62,503 nucleotides of DNA. It comes from CAZUVM01 sp964623885. Its GTDB lineage: Bacteria; Verrucomicrobiota; Verrucomicrobiia; Limisphaerales; UBA8199. Below the pieces are notes generated by a model. That model was not told the DNA's origin and did not search any database. It saw only the letters and a program-made list of their open reading frames with translations. The stretch lies in contig CAZUVM010000224.1 in assembly GCA_964623885.1 (NCBI GenBank), forward strand, positions 1-62,503, in the 5' to 3' direction. This document shows, piece by piece, positions 49,541 through 58,434 of this stretch. Made by a program: the position numbers and the translations under genes. Positions within the stretch are counted from its first letter, which is position 1. Every line of letters begins with the position of its first letter.

Positions 49541-51619
49541 ATGAACATGAGAGTTTTTCTTCTACTGTGCGGTTGCGGTTGTGGGGTTGCTTCAGCTTTG
49601 GCCCAAGGCACCACTTTCACTTACCAGGGCCGGCTCGATACCGGCGGTGTGCCCGCGAATGGGCGGTACGACTTGCGTTTTAGGCTTTTTGATTCGACGA
49701 ACAGCCCTGGCAACGTCGTTGCCGGTCCGTTGACAAATTCGGCGGTGCCGGTTACGAACGGTCTGTTCACGGTGATGCTCGACTTTGGGCCGGGCGTGTT
49801 CACCGGGGCGGCGCGGTGGCTGGAGGTCGGCGCGGCAACCAATGGCAGCGGCAGCTTCGTTACGCTCAGCCCTCGCCAGCCGTTGACCTCGGCGCCTTAT
49901 GCCAGTTTCGCTTTCAACACGGCGGCCAGCGTTTACAACACTATCAGCGGCGGCGCAGCGACGGTCGCCGGCGGGGCGGGAAACGCGGCCACCAACCTGT
50001 ACGCAACGGTCGGCGGAGGGAACAACAACGTTGCCGGCGCGTGGGACTCCACTGTGGGTGGAGGCCAGTTCAACCAGGCGCTGACGTTTTCGGCGACGAT
50101 TGCCGGCGGCTACCTGAACGTCGCCAGCAATAACTACACGACCGTGGCCGGCGGCTTCGAGAATATAGCCGGCGGCGACAGTTCGACGGTTGGTGGGGGC
50201 TACGGCAATCTCAGCAGCGGCGTTCGAGCGGTAGTCGGGGGCGGCAGCGGCAATGTCAGCAGCGGCCAGAACGCGACGGTGAGCGGCGGCGCGGGCAACG
50301 CGGCGGCCGGCAATTACGCCACGGCGGGCGGCGGAACGGGCAACGCCGCCACCAATCTCTACGCGACAGTCAACGGGGGTGCATTCAACACGGCGGGCGG
50401 GGTGGCCGCCACCGTGCCAGGCGGTGAATACAACCAGGCGCTGGGCGATTTCAGCTTCGCGGCTGGACGCCGGGCAAGCGCGGCTCATGCAGGGTCATTT
50501 GTCTGGGCGGACACGACCGATGCTGCCTTCGCTTCGACCGGGACTAACCAATTCCTCATTCGCGCTGCCAATGGCGTAGGGATCGGAACCGCTTCGCCCT
50601 CCGACGCTTTGTCGGTCGCCGGCAGCGCGGACTTCAGCGGACTGGTGGGCGTCGGCACAGTACCGAGCTACGGACTGGATGTGAACAGTGACGTGGTGGT
50701 CCTGAACGGGCATGATGTGGCTTTCCATTTGAACAATGCGCACCGTTGGCGGTTGACTTCCCCGTCGGCCGGTTTTGAGATCTATCAGGTCTACAACAAT
50801 AGCTCGACGCTGATAAACCTACCCCGACTGACAGTGGCCGACAGCGGCTACGTCGGCATAGGCACGACCTCTCCCGGGTACCTGCTGGATATCGCCGGCC
50901 GCACGCGAGTGCGGGACGGCGGCGGAAGCGCGGGCATTTGGTTTAATACGGCCAATGGTTTCGGCTCGGGTGGCGTGGCGGATATCGCGTTTTTGGGGGT
51001 TCTGGACGCGACCCGGATCGGGTTTTATGGCAACGACCCACGCGGCGGTTCCGGCTGGGGCCTCACGTTTGATACCCTGACCGGCAACGTCGGCATTGGC
51101 ACCGGCAGCGGTTACCCCGGGTACAAACTTCAAGTCAATGGCAGCGTCGCTGGGGTGGGTCCGTACAATGATATTTCGGACGCTCGGTACAAGATCAATA
51201 TAGTCGAGATCCGTCACGCGCTGGAGCTAATCCAACAACTGCGGGGCGTTCGTTATGATTGGCGTCAAAAGGAATTTCCTTCGCTCAATTTCGAGCACCG
51301 CAGGCAGATCGGTTTTATCGCGCAGGAGGTCAAGGCCGTGCTGCCGGAAGCCGTCAGCGTCGATACCTCGGGCGTGCATTCGGTGGCTTATAGCCGCGTC
51401 ATCCCGGTGCTCGTCGAAGGCATCAAAGAACAACAGGAACAATTGCGGGCGCGGGACGCGCGAATCGCGACGCTGGAACAACAAGTGGCCGACCTGAAAA
51501 GCCGGCAGGATCAAATGGCCGCAGCCTGGGAGGCGCGCTTCGCCCGGTTGGAAGAGGCAGTGGCTCGCCCGGCGGCCTCGGCCCGGGTTGTTTTGGCTGC
51601 GGATGCGCCAAACCGATGA
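49541..51619 (+). CDS. Secreted beta-roll protein with C-terminal S74 intramolecular chaperone domain
   Basis: 692 residues. Signal peptide (MNMRVFLLLCGCGCGVASALA), then an N-terminal beta domain (TFTYQGRLDTGGVPANGRYD). About 11 tandem repeats of 14-17 residues carry the pattern T-V-x-G-G-x-x-N-x-A-x-G (for example VGGGNNNVAG and VSGGAGNAAAG), like YadA-type head repeats. Later GIGT-type stretches (GVGIGTASPSDALSV, YVGIGTTSPGYLLDI) precede the S74 chaperone (NDISDARYKINIVEI, catalytic Ser and Lys; GVRYDW; RQIGFIAQEV), followed by a coiled coil (about 630-665). The chaperone usually trimerises tail-fibre-like proteins and cuts itself off. No phage genes are nearby. Confidence 0.85.
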   Translation: MNMRVFLLLCGCGCGVASALAQGTTFTYQGRLDTGGVPANGRYDLRFRLFDSTNSPGNVVAGPLTNSAVPVTNGLFTVMLDFGPGVFTGAARWLEVGAATNGSGSFVTLSPRQPLTSAPYASFAFNTAASVYNTISGGAATVAGGAGNAATNLYATVGGGNNNVAGAWDSTVGGGQFNQALTFSATIAGGYLNVASNNYTTVAGGFENIAGGDSSTVGGGYGNLSSGVRAVVGGGSGNVSSGQNATVSGGAGNAAAGNYATAGGGTGNAATNLYATVNGGAFNTAGGVAATVPGGEYNQALGDFSFAAGRRASAAHAGSFVWADTTDAAFASTGTNQFLIRAANGVGIGTASPSDALSVAGSADFSGLVGVGTVPSYGLDVNSDVVVLNGHDVAFHLNNAHRWRLTSPSAGFEIYQVYNNSSTLINLPRLTVADSGYVGIGTTSPGYLLDIAGRTRVRDGGGSAGIWFNTANGFGSGGVADIAFLGVLDATRIGFYGNDPRGGSGWGLTFDTLTGNVGIGTGSGYPGYKLQVNGSVAGVGPYNDISDARYKINIVEIRHALELIQQLRGVRYDWRQKEFPSLNFEHRRQIGFIAQEVKAVLPEAVSVDTSGVHSVAYSRVIPVLVEGIKEQQEQLRARDARIATLEQQVADLKSRQDQMAAAWEARFARLEEAVARPAASARVVLAADAPNR

Positions 51620-51629
51620 CCTGCAGCCG

Positions 51630-54092
51630 TTAGGGCCAGAGGAGACGGGCGCGGAAGAAGCGTTGGGTCACTCCGGGGCTGGAGGACACGTCGAGAACGA
51701 GCGGAGCGTTGGTGAGAGTGACGGTTTGGACTGGCTGCCACGAAGCGGCTATAAGGCTGTCGGTGTATTCAAGCGCGGCCTGGGCGCCGGCCGGTCCGGT
51801 GAGTGTCAGTCGTAGCCCGTTCGCCTGCGAAAGGGTCAGCGCGGGGAAAGGCTGAACGCCCAGGTTGGCGGGCAAGGCGATAATCTGCAGGCCGCCGTTG
51901 CCCAGGGCGACGTAAGCCGTGTTGCCGGAAAGCACGACTTTTTGCGCGGACGCGATGGTAGTGAAGCGGCCCACGTCGACCGCGGCGGACGGATTGCTCA
52001 CGTCCACGACCCACAGCCCATTGCTGCCGAAGGTGACATACGCGAGGTTACTCGCCGCCTGCACATCCGATGCGGCTTGGCCAAGGAGCAAGAACGGTGG
52101 CGGTGGAGGCGGCGGCGGAGCAAATGAGCCGAGCGAGAAAGGCGCTGCCGGATGGCTGACATCAAACAATTGCAAGCCCGAGTTCAGTCCGGCGGTCAGG
52201 GCGAGATTCCCAACCAATGCCACCGCGTTGGCGTCGGACGAAGTGGTCGAGAGCAGAGCCGGCTGTGATGGGTCGCTGACATCAATAATCTGCAAGCCCG
52301 CGGTCATCGGATGGCCGAACTGTGAAATCACTGTGGGGCAGGCGACGTAAGCAAGGTTGCCGACAACGCGGACACTCACTGCGCTCATGTTTGTCACCAG
52401 GCCGCCCAATGGCAGCGGCTGCGCCGGGTTGCTCACGTCCACCACCTGTAAGCCGCCGTTCCCAGCGGCAATATAAGCCAACCCGCCCACGACGCACAGG
52501 TCCTGGGCCGAGTTAGTGGTGTAAGCCCCAAGCCGCACTGGGTGTGCCGGGTTGGTTATGCTGAGAATCTCCAGACCGCTGAAGCCCTCGGCGACAAATG
52601 CCAGGTTGCCTGCGAGGCGAACCGTCAGCGCCTGTCCGGCGGTATGGTAACCTCCGATCATAACCGGGTTGGCGGGGTCGGTCACGTCGAGCACGCCCAG
52701 GCCGTCGTTTCCCTGCGCGAGATACGCCAGGCCGTTCGTCACAGCGAGGCCATTGACGTCTTGAAACCAGTAACCGAGCGCCGACAACGGTGGCAAGACG
52801 CGCACGAGCGCACTTTGGCTCTGCGCGGACCCGAGGAAGTTTGCAACCTTGGCCGAGTAAACGCCCGCATCTGCCGGGATGATATTACTGAAGCTGAGGC
52901 TGCTTCGTGTAGCGCCGGCGAGATTGGTGCCGTTCCGCAGCCACTGGTATTGCAGGGTGGGCGCGCCGCTCGCCTGGATGGCCAGGACCGGCGACGCTCC
53001 GGCAGCGACATTCAGCGAGCAAGGTTGACCGGTGATGATCGGCGCGGAGCTCTGCAACACAGTGAGCAGCGCGTTGGTGGAGAGCAGGCTGCCTTCAGTA
53101 TTGGTGACCTGGAGGCTGTAGTTGCCAGCGTCGCTCGCTTGCGCGTTGGTGATGGTCAGCGTGGCCGATGTAGCGCCCGCTAAATTGGTGCCATCCTTGA
53201 GCCACTGATACACGAACGGAGGCGAACCGTCGACCCAAACCGACCACTGCGCGGTCTGGCCCGAATAAACCGTCAAGTCGGCCGGCGGGTAGGGAATGAT
53301 CGGCGGCGACGGCGGCAGCACCGTCAGTGTCGCATTGGTGCTCAGCAGGAAGCCCTGGGGGTTGCTAAGGAGAACTGAGTAAACGCCCGCGTCGTTGGTG
53401 CTAACCGTTTGGATGAACAAGGTGGCATTGGTTGCGCCCGGGATAGAGTTGCTGTTCAGGAGCCACTGATAGGTTATGGGCGGCGTGCCGATGGCGTTCA
53501 CATGCAGACTGGCCGCCTGGCGATCATACACCGTCACATCTGATGGCCCGTAGGAGATCTGCAAAGGCCGCGGTGGGCCGATTGTTACCTGATCCATGAA
53601 TGCGGCCATCACACTGTTGGTCGCGAATGAGGTGCTGTAGAAAGACCAGCGCAGGACATTGGTTCCCTGCGGCAGATCATAGAGCGTCTGAAACCAGCTA
53701 CTCGACCAACCGGCGGGACCGCTGGGACCTCCGGGTCCCTGCACGGGATTGACTGCGAAACTTAGGAATGCCGACGGGAGCTGAGGGGGAAAACTCACCT
53801 GCACGGGGACTTCGCTCCAGAAGCTCAATGTGGCAGGACCCACGACCGTGGTTTGCAGCCAACTGGTTTGTCCCGGGCCGGTCAGGACACTGCACGCCGC
53901 CCCGTTTCCGTCATAGCTATTCGTGGTCTCGCCGAACCAGGCGGCATTCCCGCCGGTCGTCCAAGCCACGTTGGTGGTATCGAGCGCCTGCTCAAGCGTG
54001 AGGGTCTGGGCTCGAATCCCGTCGGTGCAAGTCAGAGCGAGGACGAAACACAGGAACAAACCTGATTGGATGCCGAACCTCGGGGTCTTCAT
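51630..54092 (-). CDS. Secreted Ig-like and LVIVD-repeat (beta-propeller) protein with C-terminal module
   Basis: 820 residues from ATG 54092. Signal peptide (SGLFLCFVLALTCTDGIRA), an N-terminal beta domain (about 30-175), then three Ig-like domains of about 90 residues (ITYQWLLNSNSIPGATNATL, VYQWLKDGTNLAGATSATLT, YQWLRNGTNLAGATRSSLSF). LVIVD-type repeats follow (YLAQGNDGLGVLDVTDPANP, FVAEGFSGLEILSITNPAHP, YIAAGNGGLQVVDVSNPAQP and others), forming a likely propeller interrupted by a run of about eight prolines. The end (ALEYTDSLIAASWQPVQ...QRFFRA) is the shared C-terminal module. No catalytic motif. It is convergent with the S74 protein at a 10-bp gap. Confidence 0.83.
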   Translation of the reverse strand: MKTPRFGIQSGLFLCFVLALTCTDGIRAQTLTLEQALDTTNVAWTTGGNAAWFGETTNSYDGNGAACSVLTGPGQTSWLQTTVVGPATLSFWSEVPVQVSFPPQLPSAFLSFAVNPVQGPGGPSGPAGWSSSWFQTLYDLPQGTNVLRWSFYSTSFATNSVMAAFMDQVTIGPPRPLQISYGPSDVTVYDRQAASLHVNAIGTPPITYQWLLNSNSIPGATNATLFIQTVSTNDAGVYSVLLSNPQGFLLSTNATLTVLPPSPPIIPYPPADLTVYSGQTAQWSVWVDGSPPFVYQWLKDGTNLAGATSATLTITNAQASDAGNYSLQVTNTEGSLLSTNALLTVLQSSAPIITGQPCSLNVAAGASPVLAIQASGAPTLQYQWLRNGTNLAGATRSSLSFSNIIPADAGVYSAKVANFLGSAQSQSALVRVLPPLSALGYWFQDVNGLAVTNGLAYLAQGNDGLGVLDVTDPANPVMIGGYHTAGQALTVRLAGNLAFVAEGFSGLEILSITNPAHPVRLGAYTTNSAQDLCVVGGLAYIAAGNGGLQVVDVSNPAQPLPLGGLVTNMSAVSVRVVGNLAYVACPTVISQFGHPMTAGLQIIDVSDPSQPALLSTTSSDANAVALVGNLALTAGLNSGLQLFDVSHPAAPFSLGSFAPPPPPPPPFLLLGQAASDVQAASNLAYVTFGSNGLWVVDVSNPSAAVDVGRFTTIASAQKVVLSGNTAYVALGNGGLQIIALPANLGVQPFPALTLSQANGLRLTLTGPAGAQAALEYTDSLIAASWQPVQTVTLTNAPLVLDVSSSPGVTQRFFRARLLWP

Positions 54093-54244
54093 CTTGAGCA
54101 CGTCAGGGCGATGGTCGACGATCAAGGGAGTTATGTCAAGCATTCTCGGAAACAGAATCGAGCGGGCCAATAGGAAGAGAATTCTTGCAAACACGGCAAG
54201 CGTCGATGCAACCTTTCAGCGGTGCGAGCATTGTACAGGGTGCA

Positions 54245-54847
54245 ATGCTCAATGACGCTTACATAATGAGTGTCGATGCCGCTACTGAGGTGGCCGAGGA
54301 GGAGCGTGCTCTCGTATTGGCTGCACAGACTGACCGGGACGCCGCGGGACGTTTGTTCGACAAGTACTATCAGGAGATTTTCCGGTATGTCTATCACAGC
54401 ACGCTCGACCACGCGGTTGCGGAGGATCTGACTTCGAACGTGTTTTTCTCCGCGTTCCGGCATTTGGGATTGTTTCGATGGCGGCGCATTCCATTTCGCG
54501 CGTGGTTGTATCGTATCGCCAGCAACGAAGTGCGGATGCATTACCGCCGGCAAAAGCGGCTGCTGGCCGTCCACGCCGGCCCGGTCGACACCGAATATCC
54601 CGGCGCGGAACCCACAGCGGAAACTGCGGCAGCGGCACACGATGATTACCGGCTCCTGCACCGGCGATTGGGTGAGCTGGGACAAAAATACCGCACAGTC
54701 ATTGTGCTGCGCTATTTCGAGGGCAAATCACTTTCCGAGATTTGCGAAATCACGAACCAACGTGAAGGCACAATTAAATCGCAACTCCACCGGGGCCTGG
54801 CCCAATTGAAGGAGGCGCTCATGCGGGCTGGCGTGTCGCTGACCTGA
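54245..54847 (+). CDS. ECF RNA polymerase sigma factor
   Basis: 200 residues from ATG 54245 (AGGGTG upstream; ATG 54266 also possible). Region 2: LFDKYYQEIFRYVYHSTLDH, AVAEDLTSNVFFSAFRHL, then FRAWLYRIASNEVRMHYRRQ. Region 4: ELGQKYRTVIVLRYFEGKS, LSEICEITNQREGTIKSQLHRG. It recruits RNA polymerase to specific promoters. The next gene, 23 bp downstream, has a one-span membrane protein layout with a cytoplasmic N-terminus, so it is the likely anti-sigma partner. Divergent from the Ig/LVIVD protein, which might be a target. Confidence 0.9.
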   Translation: MLNDAYIMSVDAATEVAEEERALVLAAQTDRDAAGRLFDKYYQEIFRYVYHSTLDHAVAEDLTSNVFFSAFRHLGLFRWRRIPFRAWLYRIASNEVRMHYRRQKRLLAVHAGPVDTEYPGAEPTAETAAAAHDDYRLLHRRLGELGQKYRTVIVLRYFEGKSLSEICEITNQREGTIKSQLHRGLAQLKEALMRAGVSLT

Positions 54848-54870
54848 GCAAATAGAAACGGAGTAAGACC

Positions 54871-56019
54871 ATGAGCGATCATCACGAACAAATTGAGACG
54901 TTCCTCAAAGGCGCTGTGCCGCCGGATTACGAGTCCGAAGAGCATCGGCAGCAACTGCGCGCCCAGCTATTGTCCCGAATCGAAGCCGGGCGCGGCGGCG
55001 CGCGTATTCGCGCACGGTGGAAAACAGCCGCGCTTTTACTGGGCCTGCTTGGCCTGGCAGCCGCAGCCACGGAGCTGGGTCTGCAGGTGCGTCGGTATCA
55101 TTTTGAGGGCAAGGCCAGGGACGGCGCCTACATCTTTACCACCACCGAGCCGGCGACGACATACGGGGGAACCAACGCAAACGGCGCGGCGCACCGTATA
55201 TCCATCATGAGCATGACAGGTATCAGGCCCGATTCCGGCAAGGAGCTGGATGCTGCTGGCATTGAGCAACAGCGGAAGGACCTCGAGGAGATTGACGCGC
55301 TGCGGCAGCGAAATGCCCGGGAGCTTCTGAGCGTGACCGACACTGCCGTGAACGGCAAGGTCCAGCCCAGGGTATACACTTTTAAATATGTCCGCGCGGA
55401 CGGCCGCAAGGAAATCATCAGTGAGGGGGCACCTGGTCCGGCTGCGGATCCGTCACCGGCCCAAAGGGAGCGCGTGCAGGAGGAAATCGCCGCGCTGCGG
55501 CAAAGAGGTCAGAGGGAGATCACCGGGATCAGGGAGACGGAATTCAAGGGCCAGGTGGTCCAACGCACTCTCTTTTGCCGCTATACCCTTAGCGATGGCC
55601 GCGAGGAAACCATCGGGGAAGGCGACCCCGAGTTGCCGGCCGCGGCCAAAGTCCTGACAGCCGAGCAATCCCTGGAGGTGGCGCGGCTGGGGGCAGTGCT
55701 GAAGCAGCGCGAGTTGCTGGGCAGTGAGCAAGGCCAGAGGTATGGAAAGACCTTCAATTTCACGAAGTATTCCGTCACCCTGTCGGACGGCACCCGGGTG
55801 GTATGGTCGGAGGGCGAACCCCAAGGTCCGAAGATCAGTTTGACCGAGGCGGACTGGAAAGAGCTGCACCAGCTAATGGCGGCGCACCAGGGCCAAACGC
55901 TGAGCACCTACGAGGAAGAGGTGATGGGCGAGGTGTTGCAGTTTACCATGGTAAAGTACGTCTTGAGCGATGGCACAGAAGTCATCCGCTCGCAGGGCGA
56001 GCCGCGGAGCGCGCAGTAG
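54871..56019 (+). CDS. Probable anti-sigma factor with four extracytoplasmic repeats
   Basis: 382 residues, GGAG 8 nt before ATG 54871. Residues 1-50 are hydrophilic and cytoplasmic (IETFLKGAVPPDYESEEHRQ), with no clear ZAS zinc motif. One transmembrane segment (about 52-70, TAALLLGLLGLAAAATELGL). The outer part has four repeats of about 61-65 residues, each a helix (for example QEEIAALRQRGQREITGIRE) followed by a beta part ending in S/A-D-G-x-x-x-x-x-x-E/Q-G-x-P, with DG at about 176, 242, 306 and 367. Placement after an ECF sigma gene and the single TM point to sigma regulation; the repeats may sense an extracellular signal. The family is not one I recognise. Confidence 0.72.
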   Translation: MSDHHEQIETFLKGAVPPDYESEEHRQQLRAQLLSRIEAGRGGARIRARWKTAALLLGLLGLAAAATELGLQVRRYHFEGKARDGAYIFTTTEPATTYGGTNANGAAHRISIMSMTGIRPDSGKELDAAGIEQQRKDLEEIDALRQRNARELLSVTDTAVNGKVQPRVYTFKYVRADGRKEIISEGAPGPAADPSPAQRERVQEEIAALRQRGQREITGIRETEFKGQVVQRTLFCRYTLSDGREETIGEGDPELPAAAKVLTAEQSLEVARLGAVLKQRELLGSEQGQRYGKTFNFTKYSVTLSDGTRVVWSEGEPQGPKISLTEADWKELHQLMAAHQGQTLSTYEEEVMGEVLQFTMVKYVLSDGTEVIRSQGEPRSAQ

Positions 56020-56126
56020 TTAAGCTTGAGGCCGTCCGGAACCTGCCTCCGCTTTCGGCACTTGAGCCGGGACCAATATGCTGATTCAGTGGCCATCAGC
56101 CGATGCCAACGATGTTGAACTTTGAA

Positions 56127-57665
56127 CTACTCTCTCCGGCGCAGCAGCCGTTGCAGGCCGTCGCCGCCCTGAATCACACGATTCAATCTGCGGCGCAGCA
56201 GGACGGCGATGATCCAGCAGGCGCTCACCAGGAACAGCGACACAAGCCACGGATGGCGTGGCCAGAAGAGGTACAGCAACGCCGGCACCAGCAGGAAGCA
56301 GAAGGCCAGGCTTAAAGAGGCCTGGGTGAGACTCCGTTGCTTAAGGCCCAGCCAAACGCCGGTTACCGCCATGGCGCACAGGCCCGAGAGAAACACGCTG
56401 TTCTGGGCCACCAGCCAGCCGGCCAGGCGCAAAACGGACCCGTCACCGTTTCGCGTCTTCAGGGCGAGGGCTGCCAGCATCACCAAATCCAGGCCTAACA
56501 TCGGCAACACGCCGCGCCGGAAGTGGACGGTCAGGAAATGAAAAGCCGCACGAACGATTTCCTCGAGGGTGACGGGAGTTGTCTGCAGGATCTCCAACGC
56601 CCCCTGCCGGGTGATCTCGGCGAAGCTCTGTGGCGCAATCTTTGCCATCGCCAGCATTTGGACGAACCGTGCTGCTCCCATCCCCTCTGCATAGAGCGGC
56701 ACCAGCGTCTCCGGGTCGGCAGAAAATAGCGCAATGAAGGAAAAAAATCCCACGACTACCACGAAGCTGATCCCGATGGCCGCTGGGGAAGCCTGCCGCG
56801 CATCTCCGTAGCGCGCAAAGAGCCAGTAAGCCGGCGGAGTATTCCCGCAACGCCTCGGCGGTCTTTTGAGATGGCCTTTCGCGGGCTGCGCCGGAGGGGC
56901 CGGCCGGCCGGAACTCGACGGACCTTCTTCCGACGGCGCCTCCTGCCAGTTGTTGGTCAACGCGGTTTTGGCCGCTGACCAAAGCATCAACCCGGTTACG
57001 AGTGTTCCTCCGAGAGTCAGCCAATAATAGACCTTCCATCCCCACAGGAGCACGCTCAGAACGAGGCTGGCCGGGCTGAGGAAGGGAAACAGGTTCAGCA
57101 GGATTAATTTCCGAAGCCCGTTCGAGAATGCGTGGTGCTCACCCTGGTTCCGGCAGGATTGCTCGAGGCCAACCATGAGCGAGAGCCACGCGGCGGCGAG
57201 GATGGCCAGCGCACCTTGGGCAAACATCAGCCCACTCACGCCGCCCAGCAGCACACACAACCCCAGAACCGGCAACGTCGCCAGAAACGCCCAGGCGTTC
57301 CGTAGCGAGTGAGTGACTAACTTCGATACCAGGATAGTGTTCGGCTTCAAGCTGGCGAGAAAAAGCAGGATCAATGTCCCCTGGCTTCGCTCAGCGCTAA
57401 TACAATTGCAGGTCGACCGCAGCCCATTGAGGTTGGCGACGAACAACAGGATCACTGTCGAACCGGCAAATAGGGAGAGACCATCGGTCCGACCGAGGCG
57501 GGCTTGACCCGTCGCGGCCAGAATGGCCAGCACGGCCACCGCGCCCAGAGCCGTAAGCAACCGCAGCCAATAGGTCCAGGGTTGCCGTGAATAACTCAAC
57601 AGTTCCCGGGCCACTAAAGGTGGAAGGCGCCAGCGGCTTGCCTCCTGCTTCGGTTTTTCGTGCAT
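56127..57665 (-). CDS. ABC-2-type permease-like membrane protein (orphan)
   Basis: 512 residues from ATG 57665. About 10-12 transmembrane segments. The N-terminal part (LVARELLSYSRQPWTYWLRL) and ISAERSQGTLILLFLASLKPNTILVSKL are typical of ABC-2 permeases, where the E-x-x-x-G-T-L/I-x-x-L motif lies. A second similar half (LEILQTTPVTLEEIVRAAFH) suggests two fused repeats. No ATPase gene is adjacent, so it must pair with an ATPase elsewhere or have lost it. A Pro/Ser-rich cytoplasmic loop (SEEGPSSSGRPAPPAQPAKG) separates the halves. Substrate unknown. Confidence 0.75.
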   Translation of the reverse strand: MHEKPKQEASRWRLPPLVARELLSYSRQPWTYWLRLLTALGAVAVLAILAATGQARLGRTDGLSLFAGSTVILLFVANLNGLRSTCNCISAERSQGTLILLFLASLKPNTILVSKLVTHSLRNAWAFLATLPVLGLCVLLGGVSGLMFAQGALAILAAAWLSLMVGLEQSCRNQGEHHAFSNGLRKLILLNLFPFLSPASLVLSVLLWGWKVYYWLTLGGTLVTGLMLWSAAKTALTNNWQEAPSEEGPSSSGRPAPPAQPAKGHLKRPPRRCGNTPPAYWLFARYGDARQASPAAIGISFVVVVGFFSFIALFSADPETLVPLYAEGMGAARFVQMLAMAKIAPQSFAEITRQGALEILQTTPVTLEEIVRAAFHFLTVHFRRGVLPMLGLDLVMLAALALKTRNGDGSVLRLAGWLVAQNSVFLSGLCAMAVTGVWLGLKQRSLTQASLSLAFCFLLVPALLYLFWPRHPWLVSLFLVSACWIIAVLLRRRLNRVIQGGDGLQRLLRRRE

Positions 57666-57998
57666 CGGAAGAAAACCCGAATCCGTGCCGCAGAGTAAGA
57701 TCGTGTCCATCGGACGCAAGCCGATTGTGAGGTGCTGCCGGGGCAGGCGTCAGGACACGAGCAAGCGCCCGCGCCCGACGCCAACGGCGTCGCTCACACC
57801 AGCCAAAACCCAGCGCCCTGGGTTCACTGCCAGTTCTGGCCAACGGTCTGCTTCATAACGCCCAATTCAATCGCGGGTTTGGGTCGCGATAACCAACGCA
57901 TTTTGCGATAAGCACGGCCGTGACACCGCAGGCGTGCGTTGCCATTCAGGACCGACCTCATTCCGCAACATTAGGTCCACGCCGGTGTCAAACAGTCC
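57666..57998. other. 333-bp intergenic region with small hairpins
   Basis: CGACGCC-AAC-GGCGTCG (about 57,777-57,793) and ACCCAG-CGCC-CTGGGT (about 57,809-57,824) are small perfect hairpins. Otherwise no gene is seen. Confidence 0.5.
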
Positions 57999-58376
57999 AT
58001 GAGTCGCACCGGCCCCAAGACACAGGTGGCCGGACGGCGAGATCCTCCAAGACCACCGAAACGAACCGCCCGTGGATTGTTCGACCAACCGGGAGAGCCG
58101 AACGAAGCTGATTTGCAATTGCAGGTTTGGATCGCGGTCACCAACGCGCAAATGATTTGGTCGGAGTTGCTCGTCTTGAATGGTCGCGGACGGCCGAGCA
58201 AGTGTGAGGAACTTGAACTGAAACTCGATCGGCAAATCTTGATCTTGACCCAGCTTCTGAAAGAGACAAAGCGGGCCAGGCTCGGAGATCCCGGAACCAT
58301 AGTGAACACGTTTCGGGTTCTCCGCGAATATCGGCTTCGTCGCTGGACTTCGACCTTCGCTGCGTTCAATTCGTGA
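57999..58376 (+). CDS. Hypothetical protein, helical
   Basis: 125 residues. The N-terminal third is basic and Pro-rich (RRDPPRPPKRTARGL). The rest is amphipathic helical (LQLQVWIAVTNAQMIWSELL, ELELKLDRQILILTQLLKET), ending in a basic TFRVLREYRLRRW. Protein-like composition argues for a real gene, but I see no Shine-Dalgarno and no family. The opposite strand also has an open frame, whose residue content looks less natural. It lies between a permease and a glycosidase-like gene that point away from it and toward it. Confidence 0.42.
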   Translation: MSRTGPKTQVAGRRDPPRPPKRTARGLFDQPGEPNEADLQLQVWIAVTNAQMIWSELLVLNGRGRPSKCEELELKLDRQILILTQLLKETKRARLGDPGTIVNTFRVLREYRLRRWTSTFAAFNS

Positions 58377-58434
58377 CCATCTCGGTCGCCCTCGCCTCAA
58401 AAATGGAAATCGCCGATACGCGCATTTCCTTCGA

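Noticed and set aside
49970..50450. CRISPR-like tandem repeats
   Set aside because: The repeats are in frame, of varying sequence, and encode the YadA-like beta-roll of a secreted protein.
49541..51619. Prophage tail-fibre module
   Set aside because: An S74 domain alone is not enough. There is a signal peptide and no integrase, capsid, terminase or lysis gene nearby.
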